Shown here piece after piece: positions 13,160 to 25,305 of a stretch of 64,000 bases of DNA. Source of the DNA: Dasypus novemcinctus (Eukaryota; Chordata; Mammalia; Cingulata; Dasypodidae); contig NC_080689.1 of assembly GCF_030445035.2 (NCBI RefSeq), forward strand, positions 27,867,278 to 27,931,277, given 5' to 3'. The notes beneath the pieces were generated by a model. It was not told where the DNA came from, made no database searches, and worked only from the letters and a program-made list of their open reading frames with translations. A program made the position numbers and the translations under genes. Positions within the stretch are counted from its first letter, which is position 1, and every line of letters starts with the position of its first letter.

Positions 13160-14110
13160 ATCTTTTGCTTTTCTTCTGGTCATGATGGAGTAACTGGTAC
13201 TTGACCAGCCCTTGCACTGTAAAAAATTTGAAAACTGGACAAAAAATATGAAATAACTGTTTCTAAACATTTGAAAATAGGCAGCACAATACTGTGGATC
13301 CTGAGAAATGGGAAACAAACAAGGTGAGCAATATATCATCCCAGCTTACTGCCCGGAGCAATTTATGGACTGTGTAAAGACAGAGGGAACTCAAGCAGAG
13401 CTAATTTTGCTGAATTGAGAAGACAGAAATTAGTTTAGAGTGACTAAGGTGGCTATAATTTGTGGGCAGAAATTCTGGCGAGGAGGAAGCTATCCAGAAT
13501 ATTATATAACTCTGCGTAGGGATTCCCTCAATTCCTTGGAAAAATACAAATCTGCAAATGTGTAGGTGAAACTCAACAAAGGCAGGAAAAGAACAAGTTC
13601 TGGGGACAGAACAACTTACAAGGGAACTATAAGCTGAAAACTCCTCAGTGCCTATATAAACCCATTCTAACAAAGCTTTATAACAAGGCTCAAAATGATT
13701 TTATAATCCACAATAAGCTAATTGCCTTCCAGAACAAAGCAGAACTGTTTTTAAGGAAGTAAACAAAATCTAGACATTCACAATGTGACCTTCAGAATAT
13801 CTAGCATCTGATCATAAATTATTTGATGTATGAGACAGCAGGAAAACATGACCATAACCAGGAGAAAAATCAGACAACAGAAACATACTCAGAAATGACA
13901 GAGACGATAGAATTAGCAAAGAAGGACTTTTAAAGAGCTGTGATAAGTATGAACAGAACCTCAGTGACCTGTGGAATAATATCCAGAGTTCTAACATACA
14001 TTAAATTAAAGTCTTAGCAGTAGGGGGCAGTAAGCTATTTAAAGAAATTATGGCCAAAAAATTTTCAGATAATGATGAAAAATAGAAACCCTTTGATCAT
14101 GTGAAAGTTG
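13160..14110 (+). mobile_element. Probable old L1 5' region
   Basis: 'GGAAAACATGACCATAACCA', 'AAAGAAGGACTTTTAAAGAG' and the general A-rich order resemble L1M 5' UTR sequence. No ORF survives. Identification is from pattern memory only. Confidence 0.4.
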
Positions 14111-14879
14111 GGAGGGAAATTGCATTATAAAGGGCAATAAAAGGAATGCTAGGTAAATGAACCTACAGAGGACCACTAAAATAATTGTCTTAGCTACTGC
14201 TGATCGTGGTGTTATCAATGGATGAGCACCTTTCATGTGGAAGCAGAGTTTTGTCTGGGAAGCTTTTAACTCACAAGTTAGAAGTGAAGGTAATTTTAGG
14301 TTCATTCATGGATTGTTTCACCCAGCTTCCCAGAATAGGAAAGGAGACAAGAATTCAGGGACAGAAATCTTCTCAGTACCAAGATTTATGCAAGTTAGTT
14401 TGATCTTTCCTTGGGAACATGAATATGAAGAGAAAAAAAAAAAAGGTGGAGATTGTAAGAAACCAGAGTATTTTGATGAAATTTGGAGTATATCTGTCTA
14501 ATTCTCATCTGCTTCTGTACGTCAGGGGAAGGCAATATTGCAGTAGAGGAAACAATGATGGCTGTGATCTATGGAATCATTGTACCATGATGTCATTGTT
14601 ATGAGTTCATTACTCAGATGGAAAAATGAGTTTTTTATGCTCTATTATGAACCCATTTATCATGGCTGTTGGTCATTACAAGAAAAACAGGTAATGTAGT
14701 TTGGATATAACAGCAAAATCCATTAAATATAAAGGACAAACTGTACTGATATTTATTTGCTAAAAAAAACAAAAACAAAATAAAAATAACAAGGGAAGAA
14801 AGCCAATACAAATGCTGAATCAGGCTTGTTAAAATATACTGTTCACTTAAATACAACAACCCTGCCTAGGGATCATTTA
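14111..14879. other. Intergenic, nothing recognised
   Basis: Contains an A12 run near 14435 and otherwise no identifiable features. Confidence 0.55.
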
Positions 14880-15010
14880 AACCATTTAAAGGCATAGAAA
14901 TTTAGATGCAGAGAAATGAAGTGATTGTCCAAAGTCATATAGTCATAGTAACAGCAGAATCAAGATTTGAACTCAGCCACTGGACTCCAAAGCCAATAAC
15001 CCTCCTATTT
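14880..15010 (-). mobile_element. MIR SINE, antisense
   Basis: 'GAAGTGATTGTCCAAAGTCA' and 'GATTTGAACTCAGCCA' in antisense MIR order. Confidence 0.7.
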
Positions 15011-15189
15011 ACCTTGCCCCCTGAGAATGGAAGAGCTTATCACTGCAGGACATATGAGACACATGGAGATTTCTGCCAGGAGGAAGTGTTCCTGCCTTGG
15101 GATTCCTTAACTGTTGGCCAGGGATCTCCTTCTCCTTTGAAGACATCTCTTTTGTTTATCCTGTCTGGGAATGATTTTGTAGGCTAAAA

Positions 15190-15470
15190 TTTCAGAATTG
15201 ATGGAATCTTCAAGCATCTAGTCCAGAGGTGTTTCTTTCATCAGTCTTGGGTGACATGGTAAGTGGGGATTCAACCCAACCTCTCCTGGGAAAGCTCTTT
15301 TCTTACCTATTTAATATATGGGACTTCTGTGTTAAGGCTCATTTACAAAAAAATTAAAATAATCTAGTTTAACCATCTCAGGTAGGGAAACAGAGGCCCA
15401 GAGTGATGTGCCATTAGGAAACACTTAGTGGTAAAGCTAGAACAAGGATTCTGATCTCTTTCCTAATTTC
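15190..15470. mobile_element. Old MIR/L3-like fragment
   Basis: 'GGGAAACAGAGGCCCAGAG' followed by a decayed 'GCTAGAACAAGGATTCTGAT' resembles the core of MIR-related or L3 repeats. Family not certain. Confidence 0.4.
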
Positions 15471-16654
15471 TAATTAAGTTTGTTTCTCTCTGTGACTCTG
15501 GTTGCTAAACTCCTGTAGCCCTTTGGCCATTAATGTGGAAACATTTCATTCATTTTGTCCTGATCTTTGTGTACATTCTTCATCTCCCTTCTAAAGCAAA
15601 ATGTCTTTGAGGGCATGTCATTTCATATCGATGTCAACCACTATCTGAATTAGGACACAATAGCTGACTCATTCATCCACTCATTCATTCATTCATTCAT
15701 TCATCCATCTATGCAACACACATTACAGGTGTTTGATATACACCTGCCGATTACACAAATAAATTCAGCCACTATGGATTTCAATCCATAGGTCATTAGC
15801 TTTGTTCTCCTGTTATTGCTCTTTTCAAGAGCAAAAAATACAAGTAAGCCTGGAAGGCCAGTTTCAAAAATAGAGAATTTCTAAAGCAGCTTCAATGTTA
15901 AAGGCATAATAAAATAATTGCAATTTTTTTCTCATGATGAAAATGAGCTAATGCTGCTTGTCTTTGTGGCTCTTGGTGAATGCAAAGGGATATGGGTAGA
16001 AGACGGAGACTCTGGAAAATCAGTGACAGAGAGAACAGAGGGTTCAGGGTCTGGAGGTCTGCAGCTGCATCCAGGTATATACCACATTGCAAATACCTTT
16101 TCAAGTGTTTTAGATTCGGTTAACTCAGGATTTATTTTGCTAACTGCCTTTTTCATTTACTTCTCAACCCCCTGTGTACTTCAAATGGCAATTTAATCCA
16201 TCTGTTTCATACTCATTTACACTTAACTCATCTAAATGTTATTTGGAGGGAAAGACATCCAAGAACTCCTCCTGTTGAATTTAGTTGATATGGATCGATC
16301 TTCAATTCCAGAAAGAAAAGCATAAACAAACACATACCAGGATCATTTGGTTTAATTCATAACATAGGAGCCCTTTCTTTCAGCCATCAGCAAAATTGTG
16401 GCATAAGTATTTAACCTTTGGTATCCCTGCATTTCCTATTTCACCATCATTTGTCTTCCTTTTGTGTCCTTTCTTCTGTGTGCCTCTTCCATGCCCTGCT
16501 CTCCTAAGGTAATTCTCCAACGCCATGAACCCATAACACAATTCCCAATAATTTTGTAATTCCTGCTTTACTCATTGGCAGGCTGTTTACCTGGTAAAGG
16601 AATTCATGCTAAGATGTTCATGGAAAATACTGGGACGAAACCAACAGCACATGT
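15471..16654. other. Intergenic, only a (CATT)n noted
   Basis: Open frames on both strands at 15898-16196 overlap each other and show no conserved domain. Confidence 0.55.
15668..15707. repeat. (CATT)n microsatellite
   Basis: About ten CATT tetramers with two CATC variants. Confidence 0.9.
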
Positions 16655-16980
16655 GAGAGTTTCATATGTGCCAGCAATTGGATTAGTTTATTATATCTAG
16701 ATAACCAACCTGGGAAGGAGATAGTATTCCTAGCCTCTTTTTTTATTTTGTAAAGATTTTTTTATTTCTCTCTCCTTCCCCCCAGTTGTCTGCTCTCTGT
16801 ATCCATTCGCTGTGTGTGCCTAGCCTCTTTTGAAAGATGGAACTTAGGCACAGAGAGGTTGAGTGATTTGCCCATGGTCATAATTGCTTGTACCTTGATG
16901 AGTAGAAATTTTAATCAGGCAGCCTGACTCCAAGCCCTGCAGTCCTCACTACCACACTCACAGCCTCTAGTTGCTTTAAG
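16655..16980 (-). mobile_element. MIR SINE split by the short DAS fragment
   Basis: Antisense MIR: 'GATGGAACTTAGGCACAGAGAGG', 'TGATTTGCCCATGGTCA' and 'CAGCCTGACTCCAAGCCC'. The 16742-16818 insertion lies in its middle. Confidence 0.82.
16742..16818 (-). mobile_element. Ultra-short 3' fragment of a DAS SINE with 13-bp duplications
   Basis: Only 77 bp of the SINE 3' end (poly-T, C-rich tract, 'CTGCTCTCTGTATCCATTC'). Flanked by identical CCTAGCCTCTTTT at 16729-16741 and 16819-16831, so it is a complete, severely 5'-truncated insertion rather than a decayed remnant. Confidence 0.9.
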
Positions 16981-17249
16981 ACCTCCTAAATGTGTTTGCA
17001 TTTTTTAAACCTTATTTTTTATTAGAGAAATTATAGGTTTACAGAAAAATCATGCAGAAAATAGAGTTCCCACACACTCCTTCCTCCAGAGTTTTCCCTA
17101 TTATTTGCAGTTTGCATTGATGTAGTAACTTGGTTACAATCAGTGAAACAGTTCTATTATAATTATACTATGAACTAGAGTTCATAGCTTACATTAGGTT
17201 ACACTGTGTTTTAAGTCCTATGAGCGTTTTTTAATTTTAAAAAATTTAA

Positions 17250-18510
17250 CCAACTTTTGCTTGTGTTGATTCTATTTTTTCTTCTCTATTTCATTTATCT
17301 CTAGTCTTTGTTATTTCCTTCCGCTTGCTTTCAGTTTCATTTGCTCCTGTTTTTCTAGATCTTTCTGTTATGAGGTTAAATCTTTCTTTTGAGAACTTTC
17401 TTCTTGTTTAATGTAAGCTTTTAGAGCTATAAATTTCCCTCCCAGCACTGCCTTTGCTGCATCCCATAATCCCATGTTTTGGTATATTGTATTTTCATTT
17501 TCATTTACCTGATGATATTTCCTAATTTCTTTTGTGATTTCCTCTTTGACCCATTGGTTGCTTAAAAATGTATTGTTTAATTTCTACATATTTGTGAATT
17601 TTCCAATTTCTCCCTCTGTTATTGATTTCTTGCTTCATTCCATTATGATTGGGGAAGATATATTGCATGATTTCAATATTTTAACATTTAATGAGACTTG
17701 TTTTGTGACTTAACATATGATCTATCCTGTAGAATGAACTATTTGTACTAGAGAAAAATATGTATTCTGCTGTTTTTTTGGGTGAAGTGTTCTATATATG
17801 TCTGTTATGTCCTGTTAGTTTATAGTATTGTTCAAGTCCTCTATTTACTTATTGATCTTCTGTCTGGATGTTCTCTTCATTATTGAAAGTGGTGTATTGA
17901 AGTCTCCTACTATTAAAGTTGAACCATCTATTTCTCCCTTCAAATTGTTAATATTTGCTTTATGTATTTTGGGGCTCTACCATTAGCATAAATCCATTTA
18001 CAGTTTTTATGTCTCCCTATTGAACTGACACCTTTATCAGTATATAGTGTCCTTTTTTGTCCCTAGTAAAAATTTTTGACTTAAAGTCTATTTTATCTGA
18101 TATAGTATAGCTACCCCAGCTCTCCTTTGGTTATTACTGCATGGTATATAAAAATTTTCCATTCTTTCACTTTCAACCTACTTGTGTTTTTGAATTTAAG
18201 GTGATTTTCTTGTAGACAGCATGAAGTTTGGTCATGCTTTTTTATCCAGCTGCAAACCTCTATCTTTTGACTGGGAAATGTAATTCATTGACATTTAAAG
18301 TAACTACTGATAATGGACTACTTTCTTCTGCTCGTTTGCTATTTGGTCTTTGTAAGTCTTATATTTTTTTGTCCCTCAATTCTTCTGTACTTCGGTATTT
18401 GGTGGTCTGTAGTGTATATTTTGAGTTCTTTCTCTTCCCCTCTGTATGTATTTTTCAGATATATTCTTTTGGATACCATGGAACTTATATTTAATATCCA
18501 AAACCTATAG
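17250..18510 (-). pseudogene. L1 ORF2 endonuclease and linker remnant
   Basis: Minus-strand translation across about 17890-17930 gives VGDFNTPLS, the APE-type endonuclease motif of L1 ORF2p, followed by a broken DIYRT-like segment and the linker. The frame is shattered. It stops before the reverse transcriptase, where 3' UTR-like sequence begins. Confidence 0.75.
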
Positions 18511-18516
18511 CAATCA

Positions 18517-18948
18517 TGCTTGCTTTGATACCAACTATGGTGAAAATATGTTCTTAAGTATAATCCATTCCTGTGGGTGTGAACCCATTGTAAACAGGAA
18601 GTTTTCTGTTAAGTGAACTAGGATTGGTCCTAATCCTACTACTGGGGAACTTCATAAGCAGAATGAAATTCAACAAGCCACAGGGTGCCATGAGAAACTG
18701 GAAGTCAGTGGAACCCAGAAGAGAAAGGAGAAGATGCTGCCATATGCACTACCACGTGACAGAAAAGTCAGGACTAAGGATGGCCAGGAGCCAACTCCAG
18801 AATACCACAGTCTTCTGTGAGAAAGAACCACCTTGGTGATGCCTTGGTTTTGGACTTCCCTAGCCTCAAAACTGTAAGCCAATAAATGTCTAATGTTTAA
18901 GCCAATCCATTGCATGGTATTTGTTTTAGTATCCAGGAAACTAAAACA
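18517..18948 (+). mobile_element. Solo LTR, ERVL/MaLR-like, inserted in L1
   Basis: A TG...CA element with 'GTGGGTGTGAACCCATTGTAA' near the start, AATAAA at about 18881 and the end '...GGAAACTAAAACA'. This tail is typical of MaLR-type LTRs. It splits the L1 between ORF1 and ORF2. No clean 5-bp duplication is visible, so the exact start is uncertain. Confidence 0.7.
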
Positions 18949-19274
18949 CCAGCTTAACTTCAAAAACATACACAAACACTATTTCTATGCCCCTCTGTCC
19001 CTCCACCTTTTTAATGTACTTCTTACAAATTTTATCTTTATACATTATATGTCCAAAACCAAAACTTTATCATCATTGCTTTTTATGCATTTGCAGTTTA
19101 GAACCTGTAAGAAGGAAAAAATGGAGTTATAGATCAAAATTTCAATACAATAGTAAAAGCATTTATAATTACCCATATGGTTACCTTTACCTGAGATCTT
19201 TATTTCTCAATGCTACTTCAATCCACTGCCTAGTGTCCTTTCATTTCAGTTTGAAGAACTCCCTTTTGCATTAC

Positions 19275-19782
19275 TTATAGGGCAGATCTAGTAGGGACAA
19301 ACTTCCTCAGTTTTTGTTTATCTGAGAATGTCTTAATCTCTGCCTTATTTTTGAAATTTAGTCTCAACAGATGTAAAAGTCTAGGCCTGCAATTATTTTC
19401 TTTCAGCACATTAATTATTTTGTCCCATTGCCTTCTTGCCTCCATGGTTTCTGATGAGAAATAGACAGGTAGTCTTACTTGGGCTCCCTTGTACATAACA
19501 CATTCTTTTCCTCTTGCAGCTTTGAGAACTCTCTTGGTCCTTGGCATTAGTTTGACTACTATGTGTCTGAGTGTGGTTCTCTTCAAGTTTATCTGGTTTA
19601 GGTTCATTGAGATTGATTTTTGAATGTGTATAACCATGTCTTTCATTAAATTTGGGAAGTTTGCTGCCACAATTCCTTTGAATATTACTTTTGCCCTTTT
19701 TTCTCTTTATTCTCCTTCTGGCACTCTCATAATGTGTATATTGGTATACTTGATGATGTCCCACAGGTCTCTTATGCTTCAT
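19275..19782 (-). pseudogene. L1 ORF1 C-terminal region, pseudogene
   Basis: Two overlapping minus-strand frames give the ORF1p C-terminal landmarks: SSETMEARRQW, LNFKNKAEI and DKQKLRKF. Compared with the copy at 26.7 kb it is more diverged and carries in-frame changes such as loss of the aromatic in the ILYPA motif (LLHLL here). Upstream sequence to about 20150 reads as the antisense of the ORF1 coiled-coil region but is broken. Confidence 0.82.
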
Positions 19783-20870
19783 TTACTTTTTTCCTTTTTG
19801 CTCCTCAACCTCAATCATTTCAATTATTTTGTCTTCAAGTTCACTGATTCTTTTTTCTATTAGCTCCAATCTGCTGGTCAAACCCTCTAAGGATTTTTTC
19901 ACTTCAATTATTGTGGCAGTCACTCTAGTATGTCTGTTTCGTTCCTTTTTAAAATTTTTATATCTTTATTGAAGTTCTCATATTGCTCATGCATTATTTT
20001 CCTGATATTGTTTAGTTCTTTCTCCATATTCTTCTTTTTCTGCTTGAGCACATCAAAGATTTTTTTTTTTTTAAATCTTTGCTTAGTATGTCCAAAGTCT
20101 GGTCTTGTTCACTGATAGTTTCTGAAGTTTTGTCTTGTTTTTGTGGATGGGCCATAATTTCATGTATTGTATTGTTTGTATTGTAATATTCTCTTGCACA
20201 CCATACATTTAATATTTTAATGTGTTAACTCGAGGGTTTAGCCCCTGAGCTGTCTGTTCCTTAAATTTGTATCCAGCTAGTGAGATAAGAGAGATTTCCT
20301 TGAGTGCCAGGAGTTAACAAAAGCAAACAAACTGGTGCAAAAATATAAAAAAACATTTAAAGTCTTTGCAAATTGGCTCTGTATTGGCTGGTGATTTCCT
20401 TTAGAGTTATCCCTCCTATACAGAAATTTAGCCCAATGCAAAAGTGAAATGCAGGTCCTCTTTCTCTTTTCTGAGACTTTGTCTTATCCTGGACTTGTGG
20501 CCTTAGGAATTCCCCCATTTATAGGAATCCAAATGTCCCCTCCACTCCTTATGAGATAGACCTTGTTCTCCTCCAGAGTGCTCAATTGTATATCTTAAAG
20601 CCAGTAATCCTTTGCCCCAGTCTGCTCTGACTTAATTGTTTATAACACTGCTTTTAGCTGTCTGCAAGCTACTTCTACCTGCAGTGCAAGTCCTGGAAGG
20701 ATGAGTAAAAGTTCTTTAGGCTGCCACCAGGTAGACTGACAGGGATATACAGGAACCTCAGTATGGGAATACGAGTTACTCTGCTCTCTTCTGGAGAAGA
20801 TCCAGAGATCACAGTGGGAACATAGCCTGGCTCCACACTGGGCAAGGAAAAGGTTAGAGGATATCTTACA

Positions 20871-20967
20871 GTTTTTTGTTTTTGTTTTTAAGGAAGTACT
20901 AAGGAATGAACCCAGAACCTTATACATGCAAAGCAGGTACTCAACCACTGAGCTATATCTACTCCCC
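20871..20967 (-). mobile_element. Short tRNA-derived SINE (DAS-I-like), antisense
   Basis: Minus strand starts GGGGAGTAGATATAGCTCAG, with a B-box-like GGGTTCATTCC and an A-rich (AAAAACA)n tail. It matches the short SINEs at 36.1 and 36.25 kb. Confidence 0.82.
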
Positions 20968-21444
20968 ATTCCTATAGTTTTAAAAGATGCATTTTCTTGA
21001 TTTGGTACTCACCCAGTTACTACAACCCTTTAACTTTTTTTTCTGGAGTTTTGAGGAAAATGGCTCTACCAGTTGAGATTCTGTGGAGGAGCAGCACCTT
21101 GGAGTGTCTTATGCCATTATATTGATTGACTGGCCAACATGTTTGTAATTTAAGTGGCACTTCCTTAATCTAAAGAATGACTCTGATGGGTGAGAAGAGG
21201 AGCAGGCATTGCAGGTGACCTTTCTGTTATTGTATGTGGTTATTGGGAACTATAGCACAGCCCCTCAAGACTTTTGAGCTATAGAAATTGGTGGGTGGAG
21301 CTGGGAGGGAATTATTCCACCTTCATTTGCAGCTTTACTTATAGCTAATATATGTCACTTTGTGAGTATTTTAAGTATCCAGATATAAATTTACTTCTTT
21401 CAGGAATTTATCCTGGTAACTTCAATTGTAGATGACAAACATAT

Positions 21445-21700
21445 ATATTTTTTCTTTATTTTCTTTTAAATGTTACATTCAAAAAATATGAGGTTCCCAT
21501 ATACCCACCCCCCCCTCCCCCACTCCTCCCACATCAACAACCTCTTCCATCAACGTGGCACATTCACTGCACCTGGTGAATACATTTTGGAGCACTGCTA
21601 TACCACATGGACAGGGTCTTCATTGTAGTCTACACTCTCCCCTATTCCACCCAGTGGGCCATGGCAGGACACACAAATTTTTGACATATGCACTTGATTT
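21445..21700 (-). mobile_element. 5'-truncated L1 3' end, antisense
   Basis: T-rich start, 'TATGAGGTTCCCATATACCC', a C-rich tract and 'CATTCACTGCACCTGGTGAA'. It is the antisense counterpart of the L1 tail at 56.2-56.5 kb in this window, so it is the same lineage-specific L1 3' UTR. Confidence 0.75.
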
Positions 21701-21825
21701 CCCAGGGAGTTTGAGGCTCTGCAGCTTAAATTTGCTTTCCCTTCAACTTCCCAGGCACATCACCAGGCAAGACTCAGATAAAGAGGATAAAGAGCAGCCC
21801 TCCCATGATGCTCCCAACAGTATCT

Positions 21826-21984
21826 CAGAGTGGTGGTTCAAGGCATGGTCTCCAGTATCACCTGGGAACTTGTTAAAAATGCAAATTCTTGAGCTCTGTC
21901 CCAGAAGTCCTGAATAAGAAACTTGGGCATTGGGACCCAGCAATCTGCAATCTGCAGATATAAGAATCTAATAGGTAACATTAG
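21826..21984 (-). mobile_element. MER5-type hAT MITE fragment
   Basis: Shows 'ATCACCTGGGAACTTGTTAA', 'AATGCAAATTCTTGAG' and 'CAGCAATCTG', the core of MER5A. Its far end is displaced by the DAS SINE that follows. Confidence 0.7.
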
Positions 21985-21997
21985 AAATCTAAATGAG

Positions 21998-22421
21998 GGA
22001 AGCAGGTTTGGCTCAACTAATAGAGTATCTGCCTATCACATAGGAGGTCCAGGGTTCAAACCCAGGGCCTCCTAGCCTGTGTGGTGAGCAAGCCCACATG
22101 CAGTGCTGATGCATGCAAGGAGTGCTGCACCATGCAGGGGTGTCCCTGCATACTGTAGCCCAATGCGCAAGGAGTGCTCTCCTCAAGGAGAGTCACCCCA
22201 CACAAATAAAGCGCAGCCTGCCCAGGAGTGGTGCCGCACACACGGAGAGCTGACACAACAAGATGATGGAACAAAAAGAGACACAGATTCCAGGTGCGGC
22301 TGACAAGAATGCAAGTGGACACAGAAGAACACGCAGCAGACGGACGCAGAAAGCAGACAAAAGGGGGGGGGGGGGCAGGAAGGGGGAAGGGAAATAAATA
22401 AGTAAAAAAAATCTTTAAAAA
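21998..22421 (+). mobile_element. Full-length DAS-type SINE with perfect 13-bp duplications
   Basis: Head resembles a tRNA: A-box-like TGGCTCAACTAATAGAG and B-box-like GGGTTCAAACC. A long body, a G13 run (22363-22375), and an A-rich tail follow. Flanked by identical AAATCTAAATGAG at 21985-21997 and 22422-22434. Perfect duplications argue for a young, lineage-specific insertion. Confidence 0.95.
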
Positions 22422-22434
22422 AAATCTAAATGAG

Positions 22435-23824
22435 AGGGCAGAAAAAGACTCAATAGCAGCACTGAAATACAAAGGACAGAAACTTCAGCTGGAGCCCTTA
22501 TGGGCTGGAACAAGTCTAATACCTGATACTAGTTACCCATGGGGGGTTGCACATGTCAGGAAGAGGTGAAGAGAGCATGAAATCAAGGCAGGAGAAGGTG
22601 AGGACACAGCTCAGAGAATGAGAGGAAGGTGATTGTCATTCCACATATGGCTCTAAATATGGGAGAAAAGTTTCCCCCTTTGGCTGATATTTAATAGCTC
22701 TCAAAAAAGCAGGCTTTTGGAGATTTAAGTGATCTTTTTGTCCTTTTTCTTGCCACATTTTAGATGTCACACATTTGGGCTCAGCCATACTCCAGGCATT
22801 AAATCCCCCGTTGTACAGTTGGCAGTATAATGGGGTAGAGACACCCAGCAGTAGGAAAAAGGATGTGAAGGGGAACTTTATTCTCTGAGTCTCAGTTTTC
22901 TCATCTGTAGAAAAGAAATAATATCTACCCTACCTCTTGAGATATCAGAAAGATAATATGTTGAATTATGGGTTTTGACTACTGTAAACTATATAAAGAA
23001 CTCAATCACATGAAGGTGTTAAAGACAACAGCCTAAAAGAGTTTTTCCTGATCCTCTGCTCTGCCACTCCACACGGGAGTTTTCAAAGAATATTGATGTC
23101 TTATACTAAAGCATTTTTTTCCTCAGTGTCAGTATGGGTGGTGGGGCAAGTCTCCTTCCTCAGATTGCAAATTTCTCCAGCTGGTCCTCTCTTGAAACAC
23201 CTTGGAGAGTTAGCCAAGTTGCAGTGTGGGTTGCCAGAACAATGAAAGTTGCTGCCTCTTACAATACTTCTTTCTCCTGAGGTACCTACCCTTTCTGATT
23301 GCCTTTGGCATAGAGCACGAACTCTAGACCCTGGCGTCACTCTACCTCTTAAGTGGAGACAATCAGTACTCATGATGAACTGTCCCCCCTTTACAGTCCA
23401 AACCTACTTTTCTTTTTCTAGGATTTTGCTATTCTGTTTTCCCCAGAGTTCTATTCCAACAGCTAACTGCCAGTTATTGCACCATTTTACCAGTTTGTAG
23501 TGGCTGATTTTGCTGCCCTCCAAAATTCTAGGCCCAGTTTTCCAAGGCAGTAATTTCTCAGAGCCAGTCAGCCAATGTGGCAACATCCAGAGGTTGGTGA
23601 GGCTTGTTGACTCAATACTTGCCTCCTTTCCTTCCACTATCCATATTCTCTCTACAGCTGCCAGCAGCACTATCTTCCTCCCATCTTCCTCCCAGCTAGT
23701 TTTCAACCTGAAAGGTTTAGCTAATGCTGCCTACAGACATTTGTGATCATAAATGGCAGGGGTGAGGGTCCCACTGTTTTTTTTAATAGGAGACACAGTG
23801 GGGGAAGGGCCTCTGACCTTGGAA
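22435..23824. other. Intergenic, mostly unrecognised
   Basis: Apart from a MIR fragment near 22.9 kb nothing is identified. Frames of 80-100 codons at 23.1-23.75 kb exist on both strands and look like chance. Confidence 0.55.
22875..22965 (+). mobile_element. MIR SINE fragment
   Basis: 'CTCTGAGTCTCAGTTTTCTC' and 'ATCTGTAGAAAAG' as in the MIR core. Confidence 0.65.
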
Positions 23825-24615
23825 TCCTGAGTTTGAATTTTTACTCTGCTACTTGGTAGACATGTGTATTAGTCAGCCAAAGGGGTACTGACACAAAGTA
23901 CCCGAAATCTGTTGGCTGTTATAAAGGGTATTTATTTGGTGTAAAAGCTTACAGTTACAAGCCCTGAAGAGTCCAACTCAAGGTTACTTCCTTACCAAAC
24001 TCTCTTGCCATGTGTTGAACCAAGATCTGACGATGTTAGCCTTTCTTTTCCCTCTTAAAGCAACATAGTTCAGCTTTAGGATGACATAGGGCTCATCTCT
24101 CTTCCGAGGGCTGATTTCTTTCTGAACTCAGCTGTTCAATTCTCTTCACAAGATCAGCTGTAAATTATCAGGCAAATGGCTCATCTCTCTTTCTGGGGCT
24201 TCTGTGGTGCCTATGGAGCGCTCTCTCTTCCTCTGTGTATATTCTCTGTGTATCTCCTTCTGTGTTCTCCTTGAGTACCTGTTTATATAGTCCATGAAGG
24301 GACCGGGACTCAGCCCTACAGACACACTAATGATGTGGTCGAATCAAAGCACTAATCTTGACTTAATCAAGCAAACGTAGACTTTGAATTTAAATTAAAC
24401 AAAGGGTATCATGCCCAGAGGAACAGACCAGTTTACAAACATAATCAATATCTCTTTTTGGAATCAATAAATAATATCAAACTGCCACATTGTGTGACTG
24501 GGTGAAATACAAACCTCTGTGAGAAAGTAATCTGAAATTCCTTATCTTTAAAGTAGTAATAGTAACTATTTCAAGGAGTTATTGTGGTGCTGAAGGGAGA
24601 GAATGTAAAATGTAC
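23825..24615 (+). mobile_element. MIR SINE split by a solo LTR
   Basis: Left piece 'GAGTTTGAATTTTTACTCTG' (to 23864) and right piece beginning 'TGTGTGACTGGG' (from 24490) followed by a decayed MIR core. The LTR occupies 23865-24489. Confidence 0.72.
23865..24489 (-). mobile_element. Solo LTR, ERVL/MaLR-like, antisense, inserted in a MIR
   Basis: Plus strand TGTATTAGTCAGCC... to ...AACTGCCACA. It is the same family as the LTR at 3.8-4.3 kb but longer. MIR halves lie on either side. The 5-bp duplication is not clean. Confidence 0.8.
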
Positions 24616-24641
24616 ATGTAAAATGAGTCTCATGGTGTTTT

Positions 24642-25300
24642 TTTCAATTTTTAAAAAATTTATTGAAGTATATCACTCATACATAAACATACATAAACAA
24701 TAAGTGTGTAGTAATAGGTGTGAACTTACAAAACAACACATATAATATCATACAGGGCTCTCATAACTCAAGTACCACCAATATCTTGCATTGTTGTTAA
24801 ACATTTTTAACTAAAGATTAAAGAGCATTGTCAAAATATTACTACTAACCAAAGTGTTTTCCCCCAATCCACCCTATTATTATTATCTTTATATCGTTTA
24901 TATATGAACATACATAAATAATTATATAGTGAAAGTTGTGAACTTACAAAGCAAACATGCATAACATCATACAGGGGTCTCATACATCAACCCTCCACCA
25001 GCACCTTGCATTGTTGTGAGATGTTTGTTACAAATTATGAAAGAATATTATCAACATCTTACTACAAATTATAGTCCTTATCTTACTTTTGGTGTATTTT
25101 TTTCCCCAATCCACCTATTATTATTTTTTAAACATATTTTTTGTGACAGAAGTTATAAACTTATGAAACAATCATGCCCATGTGCAGAATACTCGAACAA
25201 CACCCTTCTGTCAACACACCACACTGTGGGGAAACATTTGTTGCAGATAAGATAATATCATCTAATTGTTACCACGTCCATAATGCACATTTGGCTCACA
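24642..25300 (-). repeat. Three tandem ~218-bp units in the L1 3' UTR
   Basis: The anchor (A/G)AACTTA(C/T)(A/G)AA recurs at 24722, 24940 and 25157, spacings of 218 and 217 bp. Each is followed by an 'ATCATACAGGG'-like stretch (weak in the third unit) and a 'TTG(C)ATTGTTGT' or degenerate equivalent. The units have diverged, so the triplication is old. Confidence 0.7.
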
Positions 25301-25305
25301 TTTTC

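Larger units (their letters stand above)
17000..21120 (-). mobile_element. Older antisense L1 keeping ORF1 and endonuclease-region remnants
   Basis: Minus-strand order: likely 5' UTR (about 21120-20230), ORF1 (about 20150-19275), inter-ORF sequence, the 5' part of ORF2 (18510-17250), then a 3' UTR-like piece (17230-17000). It is interrupted by an LTR (18517-18948) and a short SINE (20871-20967). The whole RT half of ORF2 is absent. The outer 5' boundary is uncertain. Confidence 0.7.

Noticed and set aside
22056-22472. 138-codon minus-strand frame
   Set aside because: It is antisense to the full-length DAS SINE, with no domain or coding bias.
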